Source: Carpediemonas membranifera
Taxonomy: Eukaryota > Fornicata
Reading direction: 5' to 3'
Length of the DNA: 64,000 bases
Assembly (NCBI GenBank): GCA_019828565.1
Contig: JAHDYR010000038.1
Coordinates: forward strand, 1,302,001-1,366,000
Shown here: positions 29,688 through 38,800 of the stretch, piece after piece
Position numbering within the stretch: the first letter of the stretch is position 1
Layout: each line of letters begins with the position of its first letter
Notes under the pieces: generated by a model
Told to the model about the DNA's origin: nothing
The model's database searches: none
What the model saw: only the letters and a program-made list of their open reading frames with translations
Position numbers and translations under genes: made by a program

Positions 29688-31199
29688 TTAAATCTGATCA
29701 GCGGACTTCTTGGGCTCGAAGTTAGCCGTGATCTGGAGAACTGGGGGCGCATACGAGGTCGCGACGTCCGAAAACTCCACGTTGTTGATCAGAGGTGTCG
29801 GGATGCCGAGAGTGCTGCCGTCGTACAACGCAGTCAGGTGGTTAGCCACACCCTTGCCGAGGACCTTGAACATCGCGGTAATCGGCCCGGTAACGGCAAA
29901 GTCCCCGACATTGCTGGAGGCCACGGATAGAGTCTGGTTATACGACTCGAACTTGAAGAGGAAGAGGTCGGAGGCGGGACCAGTGGTCATGCTGGCACTA
30001 TAGCCGGTGCCCCAGTTCAATGTGGCCAGCTCGCCCGAGATGGAGCCCTTGACAGTGACCGTGGTGTCGAACCCGACGTACAGGGCGGCGGGGAACACCT
30101 TGACGTACGGCTTGGCGTTGGCATTGATGTGGAGGGTGAGGTCCTGGCTAGGCAGGCCGCGGACGCCGGGGATAGAGCTCTTCCAGCCGTCCGTGTTCAT
30201 GAAACGGGCCATAGAGGGGGCTGCGGTGGCCTTGGTGGCGTCACCGGCGTAGTATCCGTGTCTGAAGCCAGTTCCGATCATCGAGTCGATCGCCTCCTCA
30301 TGGATGAAGATCTGGAGGGCCTTGGAGTTGATGAGGTCGGGCAGGGCCTTGGACAGGCCGGGGAGGGTGGCGGACTGGTTCATATAGCGGGTCACTCCGG
30401 CAGTGGTGAAGGCAGCGAAGTTGTCGCCGTACTCGACTGAACCGACGAGGCGCTCATCCCAGGCGTCTCCGTTGGTGAACGCGTAGTAGGGAACCCACTT
30501 GGAGAGCTGCTCGTGCATGACCTGCTTCACAATCCTGGTACCCTGAATCGAACCCTGCTCTTCAAGCATGCGGATGACGGTGGACTTGAAGATAGCGACG
30601 AACATGTCAATGAGCCAGGAAGCACCACCGTGTAGGGAGACGTTCATATCCTTCACGGACATGAGGCAGCTGGTGACGGTTTCCGTGGGGATCAGCGTGA
30701 CGGGGTCGGGGTGGATGTTCACGCGGACAGTGAGGGTGGCGCCCTTGAGGGAGCCAGAGCCAGTGCCGGCCTCGTGGACGTGAGGGAAAGAGACTTTGTC
30801 GCCGACGTAGTCGAACGTGGCGTCTGGGTTGAAATCGGACATGACGATAACGAGCTCTTTCGTCTTGGGATCAGTGGTAGCCTGAAGACCACCAAGAGTG
30901 TAGGAAGTGAGCTTCAGGTTGCTGATGGTGTAGGTAACGTTGCCAACGAGGGCAACCTGCTGCCAGCCGCTGATGGGGGGGAACTTCGACTGCGCCATGC
31001 CATCCAGAATTTGGTCTACGAAGGTGGAAGACCATTTGGTAAGACCTTCGGTGGTAATAGCGACCTTATAGGGGCCGTTAGCGTTGTTCGTGAACTCATC
31101 AGCAGTAACAAAAGTCTGAGAAAGCAAGTTGGCGTGATTCATGGAATCAGCAACAGCTAGACAGACAAAGAGCAAGAGGAGTGCGGTAAATGTTCGCAT
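29688..31199 (-). CDS. Secreted BPI/LBP-like (TULIP-fold) lipid-binding protein
   Basis: 503 residues from the ATG at 31199 (MRTFTALLLLFVCLAVADS), which starts a clear signal peptide. Two TULIP-like halves follow. The N-terminal one has KVAITTEGLTKWSSTFVDQI and ISGWQQVALVGNVTYTISNL, typical of the BPI/LBP barrel start; the C-terminal half contains LPGLSKALPDLINSKALQIF. BPI/LBP/CETP proteins bind lipids or lipopolysaccharide. In a bacterivorous protist a role in handling bacterial envelopes is plausible but inferred. N-glycosylation sequons (NVT, NVS, NQS, NQT) are present. Confidence 0.8.
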   Translation of the reverse strand: MRTFTALLLLFVCLAVADSMNHANLLSQTFVTADEFTNNANGPYKVAITTEGLTKWSSTFVDQILDGMAQSKFPPISGWQQVALVGNVTYTISNLKLTSYTLGGLQATTDPKTKELVIVMSDFNPDATFDYVGDKVSFPHVHEAGTGSGSLKGATLTVRVNIHPDPVTLIPTETVTSCLMSVKDMNVSLHGGASWLIDMFVAIFKSTVIRMLEEQGSIQGTRIVKQVMHEQLSKWVPYYAFTNGDAWDERLVGSVEYGDNFAAFTTAGVTRYMNQSATLPGLSKALPDLINSKALQIFIHEEAIDSMIGTGFRHGYYAGDATKATAAPSMARFMNTDGWKSSIPGVRGLPSQDLTLHINANAKPYVKVFPAALYVGFDTTVTVKGSISGELATLNWGTGYSASMTTGPASDLFLFKFESYNQTLSVASSNVGDFAVTGPITAMFKVLGKGVANHLTALYDGSTLGIPTPLINNVEFSDVATSYAPPVLQITANFEPKKSADQI

Positions 31200-31384
31200 C
31201 GGTGTCAAAGAGTCTCGTCTTCTTTGAACTTTGGATCGCTAAGCAAAATTGAGATGATCCCCATATATATCTACAAGATTAGCACACTAACATGGGCCCT
31301 GGGTCGAAACAATCTTGATTGAACGGGGTACTGATACAGCTCGACCCTAACTCCCTTTTGTATCTTTGTCTTGAAATTGAATTT

Positions 31385-31590
31385 GATTGACTCAAGCGAA
31401 TGCGGCTCTATATGGGCGTGCGACGGCTGTGCTTGTACAATGAACGTGTTTACGGTCGATGAGATCCCAGAAGATGTTGGTCATTGCGCGTTGGACACCC
31501 ATGGCCGACACCGAGTGGCCCCCGACTTCCATGGTGATATCTTCCTCCGGATCGCCCAAAGCAATGACCGAACGAGCACGCGGTTTACCC
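31385..31590 (-). pseudogene. Histone H2B-like remnant
   Basis: The minus-strand frame around 31500 reads GGHSVSAMGVQRAMTNIFWD, which aligns with the H2B loop and helix 2 ([22 protein letters not shown]). The matches are G, S, AMG, N and IF in near-correct spacing. There is no ATG-initiated complete H2B around it, and codon use is unlike host genes. The assignment rests on short motifs and on the adjacent H2A- and H3-like segments. Confidence 0.35.
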
Positions 31591-31739
31591 TGTGGGTACG
31601 GCACTCGCGGTTGGTGTGGCCGCGGCCATGCAGTCGGCAAGGCGCGTCCGGGTCGTCGTTGCTGCGGCCGGCCGGCTTCGCGGCCGGGAATTTTGAGGGA
31701 TGCTGCTAGCTGATGAACCCTGAAAAGAAATGATCGATG

Positions 31740-31996
31740 CAGGTAGCTCAATAGGCTCCGATGCCCTTCAAAATATTCACGGTGAAGGCTTAGGCATGAG
31801 AAAGTGTTTCCGCCGTGCGACTTTTGCCAATCACTGTCTGCGCCTGAAGCACTTCGCCCGGGCTGGACGTCAACTCCTGGATGATCTCGGCGGGCGCCCC
31901 CGGAGCCCATTCACCTCGAAGTCGCGTATGGGGCTGCACTGTTCGGTTCCGCCGGCACTCCCTCCTGTACACCGTACCGCCACTTTGCTCGAGCAC
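31740..31996 (-). pseudogene. Histone H2A-like remnant
   Basis: Minus frame from about 31945 reads RTVQPHTRLRGEWAPGAPAE, then IIQELTSSPGEVL. The GAP, Leu and E-V-L fall at the same spacing as in H2A GAPVYLAAVLEYLTAEIL, and the RxxQxPxxR start resembles RAGLQFPVGR. After a frameshift another frame gives LSLHREYFEGHRSLL, which spaces like LQLAIRNDEELNKLL. No in-frame ATG exists. Interpreted as a decayed or extremely divergent H2A. Confidence 0.4.
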
Positions 31997-32335
31997 TTCC
32001 TGGCATCATGCTCCGGCACAACGTCGTCGTGAGTGCGCACATGGTTTCGGAATTCCGCACTTCCATCGTGTGCCCATACTGCAAAGCACACTTCAGACGT
32101 GTGGTGCACACACACCGCACCATGCTCTGCCAGAATCCCGCGTGCGAGGGAGCTCCATGGCACGTTGAACGGCTTCGTCGGCATCCCGAGCAGAGAGACA
32201 TACTTCTCAATCTCTCTCACCGAGATAAGAGCGCCAGCGAGAACATCCTTTAGTGCACCTTCGATGCAACTTCAGATCAGATAGAGCAATCTCCTTTCCA
32301 CTACGACTTCCAGAGAGGTGCTTCCTCGCTATCAT
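31985..32335 (-). pseudogene. Histone H3-like remnant with frameshifts
   Basis: From an ATG at 32335 one frame reads MIARKHLSGSRSGKEIAL, spaced like the H3 tail ARKSTGGKAPRKQLA (ARK, G, K, L/I and A coincide), and later SRWRSYL against HRYRPGT. A second frame (32217 onward) gives REIEKY and PWSSLARGI, matching REIRKY and PFQRLVREI. A third gives SETMCALTTTLCRSMMP against EDTNLCAIHAKRVTIMP. No CTNAC-AG intron explains the frame changes, so a pseudogene is the simplest reading. Confidence 0.45.
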
Positions 32336-32581
32336 TAACTTGCTAAGTTGAGCAAGCACGCGCTGCAGCGGCACGTGTTATGCTGCGCACGATTGATAGA
32401 GTATGATGAATCACACTGCGATCCTGATGCTGCTCGCATCACTGTGTGTTTTTGACTCAAGTATTCTTGTCGATTTATACATGTACATAAAGTGTTACGT
32501 AACCGGTCCCACCGGTCCAACACTGTCAGCGGCCCGACCGGGTTTAGAGCCCAGTATTCTTATCCTGCGCAGCCCACAACA

Positions 32582-34673
32582 ATGCTGCAGTCAGATTGTG
32601 CGAGTAATTTTGCGTCCTACGTGGACAAAACGGTGCTTATCAAGTGTTCTGGTGACCGAGAGAGTTTGTTCAGTCTTTATTTCTCACCTAGTTTCAGGCG
32701 TTGTGAAGTCATTCGATGATTTGTCCAATGTCATCCTCCAGGACGCCGATGAGCTCTCCTTTTCATGGAAAACTGAAGAGGAGGTGGCCAGTTTCCTTAA
32801 ATCGGCCGTAGAGCAGCTCGACACGAACATGAAGAAGATGTCCGCGCTTAACATTAATCCTGTACCCAAGGACCTCGACGATTTCCTCCGTGTCTCAGTG
32901 GAAGAGGCCAATAGGGACATGGCGACGCTTCAGGACAACGTCATGGCTGGTATCGGCCCCGCAGTCCGCCTCCAGGAACGTTTCCAGTCACTCGAACGGA
33001 CGATGAACCGTGCTGAGGCCGTCCTGCCCCTCCTTGACGCTCTGATTATCCTTTCCGACACGGGACGGATCGCCGTCGCCGAGGAGATCACAGAGGCGAA
33101 TCTGGGTCATATCGTGGAGATTATCGCCACCACATACGACGCGAACGAGCGCCTGGGCGATATTGATCATCCTGACGTCAGCGCCGAGGCCTGGACCACC
33201 GTCTCTGCCCGAAGAGACAATGTCCGCGCGCACATCATCGGAGCACTTGAAAAACGGCTGGAACTCAAACCCACCGACCTTAGCGTGCCCGTGCAGACTC
33301 TCATTCGTCACCTGACGAGCCTCCACTTCGAGGAAGACGCGGTAAGGGTCGCTCGCCAAGTGATTGCGGCGAGACTGTCAATTGATGTCGACAAAACCGC
33401 GGGGCGTGAGAAGCTTATCGAGCAGCTCGGCGGTTTCCTCAAGAACGCCGTGAACATGTACAGGGTGACCCTCGGACCTCTGGCCAAGGTCCTTGGCGCA
33501 GAAGCGTCTACTCGTGTCGTCGAATCAATTGATGACATTGTAATCGGCATTGTGATCGAGGTGAACGACTCCATCTTCCCCAAAGCCCCCTCTGTCACGA
33601 TCCGTGGGGCAGGGCCTGAGGACTTGAAACGGGCCGACCTTGAGCAGACTATTGCTCGGGCATTCGTCAACGACGTGACCGCATTCCTCGAGGCTAGGGG
33701 CAAAGTTGTGGGCAAGAGCGCTTATCCCATCGTTGACAGACTCAGGCGACTCGCCATGACCGTCGGCACTAGCTGTGTTGTCCGTGAGAGCTCACTACTC
33801 TCACAGCGGGCCGACTACCTCCTTAGGGAAGTCGGGTCGACTGTGACTCGGGGTGTTTTCGACTTGACTTCAGACCTGGTCTACTTCTCCCAGGTGGGGG
33901 TCAGTAGAGCGAGAGTGTTGTGCTGTGGAAACCTAGCGCTAGTCAAACCGGTAGTTGACGTCGTCTCGGATCGAATGGCTTCATGTATGACTCACCTGGC
34001 GACTCCGAAAGAAAATGAACCGATCAAACACCACCGGTCAGTTTATGTCAACAGTCTGGCCCTGGCCGTGGCAGGCATGGAGGAGCTGCAGGACGAAGTG
34101 ACTCGGCTCGAGAGCCAGTCGAGTTCATTTGAAGCAATTGTCGACCCGCTGAAGGCAATTGTCCAAGATTTGCGGTCGAAACTACACGCTGAGTTAGATT
34201 CGCTTGGAAACAAATACATTAGCAGTCGAATCGTACCGATTGTCGAGACTCTGGCCAGCCAGTGTGTCGAAGATCGCTCTGACGCCGCCAACAACGTCAC
34301 CGGGAAGGTCGAAGCGGCCTTTGCTGACCTAAACCCCGGCGCCCACGGTATTCTCAAAGAGCCAGTCTTTGTCATGCTTCTGAGCCGTGCGATCAGCCCT
34401 GAGCAGGCCGGTCAGAGCCTTGTCTCCGTCATCCGGGACATCGTCTTCCCTCCCCGCCGAGACGTGCGGTACAGTCGCATGGGTGCCCTGCGACTACTGA
34501 GTGGTGTACAGTCGATCACTGCGCAGTGGACCACGTTGGCTAAGAAGACGTGTGTCACTGAGTTCAGTGATTTGATCAACGACTTGTTTGTCCTCACCGT
34601 CGACTCGGACAGCCAGTCCACCGCGGTTCCCCTGGCACGGGCTAGGATGATTAGGAGCAAGTACAGGGTATGA
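32582..34673 (+). CDS. COG4-like vesicle-tethering subunit with Sm1-like N-terminus
   Basis: join(32582..32663,32692..34673), 687 residues. Splicing a 28-nt intron gives residues 12-48, including KTVLIKCSGDREISGVVKSF followed by DDLSNVILQDADE, which fits the Sm1 consensus; no Sm2 motif follows. The rest is helical. MNRAEAVLPLLDALIILSDT, DLVYFSQVGVSRARVLC and YVNSLALAVAGMEELQDEVT, then a long helix, recall COG4 segments. COG4 is a lobe-A subunit of the Golgi COG tether. Assignment is from remembered family patterns; another CATCHR tether is possible. Confidence 0.55.
32664..32691 (+). other. Intron of the COG4-like gene (28 nt)
   Basis: GTTTGT...CTCACCTAG. A second in-frame acceptor (TTTCAG, ending 32697) lies 6 nt downstream and would delete two residues (Ile-Ser-Gly becomes Ser). 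Confidence 0.75.
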
Positions 34674-35045
34674 GGGTAGTTTAGGGGGTTTATCGGTAAA
34701 TTTGGACTGCGAGCGAGTCTCATCCCTCTCGTGGAATGACTGGGTCAAGTTCTACAGGAGCTGTGTCTCAGTCACCTTTGGATGAAAGCCAGTGTTGATA
34801 CGAGATGAGATGTTTGAAAGGCCTGGATTGATTCGATAAGATCAGTAAGATTGATTTGGCCCTCGTTGAAGTGAATTGGATGGCGTTTTAGCGTTGACCA
34901 CCAGATAATCAAGAAAACGAGTCAAGAAATATGGGCAATGTAGACAGTCTCGCGGTCAGCTGCACTTACAGGGTCGACTATACGCTAAATATCTTGCTAA
35001 ATAGAAATGATTCGCTCAAAAATTCGGAACACACAAAAACGCACG
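34674..35045. other. Intergenic region between the COG4-like and IGNW genes
   Basis: AT-richer than neighbours. No gene seen. Confidence 0.45.
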
Positions 35046-35712
35046 ATGAGCTACAATCCTCGCATTAAGATCGGAAACTGGGTATGTATCGGCGTCATGC
35101 AGTTCCATTGGTCTTATATAGGTTGAAGAAAGCTTCAACGATGACTACAAGCTTCTCGCCGCGAAGATGCTTGCAAACCACGACGACCAGTACGTGTCCA
35201 GCTATGCCTCAAGCTATACGAAGCCCGCAGTCATCTCTACGCCACAGATGCACCCTGAGAAGAACAACGCCGGATCCGCCCCTTCATATCTTCTCCAAGG
35301 CCATGGTGCCAGCCCGCAAGCCATGCAGGCGCAACACCGGTCGATGACCACAAACGACGAGGCATTCGGCCGTAGAGAGCCACGCATGTCCAGACGCCAG
35401 AAGCACGCGCCCGAGCCTCACTTTATGACCGTCACACAGCGGGATTTCGGGGTCGCCCCACCCGCCTCAAAGGACGCCCGTCCCCAGTCATCGCCTGTCC
35501 AGGAGCTCGTGAAGACCCGCAAAGAGGCCGAGCTGTTCTACCGCCGTGGGGTTGAGTCATCGGAGATCTTCGGTCTGCCCAAGTACGAGGCCCGCAAGCC
35601 GACCCACGAAACACTCAAGACGATCGGGTCTGAGGCCCAGAGGATGGGGTTGAGGACGGGTCATGTCGCTCAAGTGAGGACGCCGTTTGTCAGGCCCGGG
35701 GAGAAGCTGTGA
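35046..35712 (+). CDS. Small IGNW-motif protein, possibly flagellar
   Basis: join(35046..35081,35122..35712), 208 residues. Exon 1 encodes MSYNPRIKIGNW; after a 40-nt intron the frame continues VEESFNDDYKLLAAKMLANH. The rest is polar, basic and low in predicted structure (RREPRMSRRQKHAPEPHFMT). The short I-G-N-W-x-E-E start recalls small microtubule-inner-protein type flagellar proteins, but the similarity is too short for a name. No signal peptide or membrane segment. Confidence 0.7.
35082..35121 (+). other. Intron of the IGNW gene (40 nt)
   Basis: GTATGT...GTCTTATATAG, phase 0. Joins GNW to VEESF. Confidence 0.85.
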
Positions 35713-35825
35713 AGGACTCGTCAAGTGTCGATAAATTCCCTATTACCCACGGATAATACGTGCGGGGCTGGGGGGAAATAGGTCTCGGGGCGCTATCTTC
35801 CGTGATAACTTTTCGCACTTTAACT

Positions 35826-38800
35826 ATGACGCAATTTGCAAAGGGCGCAAGGAGCACGATGGACGTTTTCAAGGCCCTCAAGGAGTACAAATCCTTGAGC
35901 GACCTCAAGACAGCTCTACGCGAGCTCTGTAATATGTTCAGCGAGGACACTGATCTCGCTTGCCCGTGCATTGAGGACGTTCTCGTCCACCTTGGATCAG
36001 AGGATGATGAAGTCGTCTGTTACGCACTAGCGGCCATCATTAACATCACCACTAACTTGGAGAACCATGCAGCATTCCGCGCAGCCAACGGCATTGCGCG
36101 CGTCATCGATTGCCTCGCGCTCGATCGCGCCGAGGAATCAGCATCCGACATTCAACGCTTCAGCCTCCGCTGCATCTGCAACCTCGCCTCTGCACCACCC
36201 AACATGATACCCCTCGTCGAGGCCGGCGTTCTCACGCATCTCCAGCGCACTCTGGCAACAGTCACCGACACTGACATCCTACTGTTCGCCCTAGGCTGCC
36301 TGCTCCACCTCTTCACCGTCCCGGTGATCATCCAGAAGTCCTACGAGCACCCCAAGCTCTATATCGACCTAGTAGGTCTCCTAGAGTGCGACAACTCCCG
36401 TCTGCAGCGATACGCGGTCGGTGTGCTCAACAACCTCATGGCAGACGACGGGGCACTCTTCAAGATCCTCGGGCTGGACGTGCTTGTGCAGTATCGCGCC
36501 CTGGCCGACTCAAAGGACGACAAGCTCCGGGCACACGTATGGAAGGGGATACAGTCGATCGCTGACGCGGCATCGATCCTCTTAGAACAGCCTGCGTCAC
36601 AGGAGGAGACTGATGAATCAGTTTTCCGTATCCAGATCGCGGCCCTCACAAAGCAGAACGCGGGGCTCCGAGCTCAGCACAGGGAGCTCGTCGAGGCGAA
36701 GGACAAGGCCGAGGACGAAGCATTGAACCTCAGACACGAGCTCAAGGATGCCCAGGCTGACATCAAAGCGCTCTCATCCTCTGCTGGCTCGTCGAACGAG
36801 AAGTTTACCGTGCTGAGGAACGAGATCTCAGCACTGAAGAAAGAACTCGCCGAGTCAAGGCACACTGAGGCCGAGGGTGCCCGTATGGTCGAGCAATATC
36901 GCGAAGAGCTCGCTCGTGCGACCCAGCAGGCTGAGACGATCGAGCAGGTCGGACCGGAGACGGAGGCGAAGGTCAACGGCCTCACTGCAGAGGTAGCTCG
37001 TCTGGACGGACTCGTACGCCAACTCGAGGATGACCTAGCCGCCCGCAGCAAGGAGCTTGACCGCGCCGTCGTCGCCAAGGGCCAAGTGGAGTCGAGGGTC
37101 AGTCAGCTCAGCAAGCAGCTCACTGCAGAGCGGAAGAAGGGCGAAAGTCTGGCTCAGACGGACAACGACGCCGCAGCACGGATCAAACAGCTCACCGCCG
37201 AGCTGAATATCCGGGACGAGGACGACGAGCGCCGCGTAGAGGCCCACAACGCGGAGGTAGAGTCGCTGCACGCCAGGATACTGGCCATGGACGAGCAGCT
37301 CGCCTCTCTCACCAAGGGCCTGGCCGATGCTGAAGAAAGGGCGAGGCAGGAGGCCACGAGGGCACGGCGGGCTGGGGTGCTGGCATCTGACACAAAGCTG
37401 CTCGAAACGAAGCTGGAGGAGGCCAAGCAGCGTGCACTCAAGGCTCTACAGGGCGAGAAGGACGCGTGTGGTGCTGCTGAACGCTACCGCCTTGAGGTAG
37501 AGGCGCTCGGAGCCGCCCAGGACCGCGTGTCGACAGACAGCGCATCTGCAAGAAAGGCGTACGAAGCCAGGCTCGACGCGCTCACAGGTCAGAACCAGCG
37601 GTACGCGGAGAGCATCGAGGGGCTGCAGAACGACCTGCACGAGCAGGTACACAGGGCAGAAGCAGCCGAGGCCGCCCTCAAGACCGCCCGGGAGAAGGCT
37701 GGGCAGGCAGAAGCGGAGGCAAGGCGTATCAAGGCATCTATCAAGGCATCCGCGGGCCAGGATGAAGAGGCTTCCCTCCGCATCGCCGCCCTGACCAAGG
37801 AGCTCGACATCCGCGAGTCGGCCGACGCCGGGCGGACTAGAGACCATGAAAGGGAAGTAGAGGCGCTGCACATGACCATAGCTACGCTCGAGGCGGCTCA
37901 GGTTCAGCTCGAGAGACAGGTGAGAGACCAGCAGACCCGGCTCGACTCGGCCCCGCCGTTCGCCGCGAGTGACATCAAGGAGGCCAAACGCAGGGCGTCT
38001 GAGATGGAAGCCAAGGCCGCTGAGGCAGCAGCAGACCTTGAGCTGGCCCTTGCTGCCGAGAAGGAGGCGACAGCCAAGGTCTTGCAGTACCAGGCCGAGG
38101 TCGCTGAACTCAGCGCCACCGCGGAAAAGCGTGAGGCCGCGCTCACTGGAAACCTATCGCACGTCCAGCTCGAGCTAGGAGAGACGGCAGATGCGAACGA
38201 GGTTCTCCGCAACGAACTCAGAGAGCACCGCGACCGGATACAGAACCTCGTAGAGTCGGCCAAGGAGCTCGAGGCAGCCAGAGATAGTGCTGTGGCAGAG
38301 AAAGATCGCCTAGAGGCCAAGGTATCCTCCCTAATCGACCAGAGCGGGTCAGAACAGTGGGCCCATGACAGGATCGCCGCCCTCGAGCACGAGATGGAGG
38401 TCAGAGACCAGCAGGAGACAGCAAGAGTCCGTGAGGAATCGACAGAGACTGCTAAGCTCAGTGCCAAGCTGGTGGAGCTCCAACGAGAGCATGACGAGGC
38501 CGTCGAGAGGCTTGCTGTGGTGCAACTTGAGGCGGGTACGGTCAAGGGCGAGCTCAAGGAGGCTGTAGTCGAGAGGGACTGTCTTTCCACGGAACTGGGC
38601 GATCTCCAGGCCCGGTATGACGCCCTAATCGCCCAGACGAACTCGTCAGACAGCCTCGCGACCGCAGCGACGACCCGGATCACCGAGCTTGAGCACGAGA
38701 TCGCTGTGAGAGATGCGGATGACAAGAAGCTGGCGGCTGAGCACGAGAAGAGCATCTCCAAGCTCGAGGGCGCCCTGGCAACGGTCGAATCCGAGCGCGA

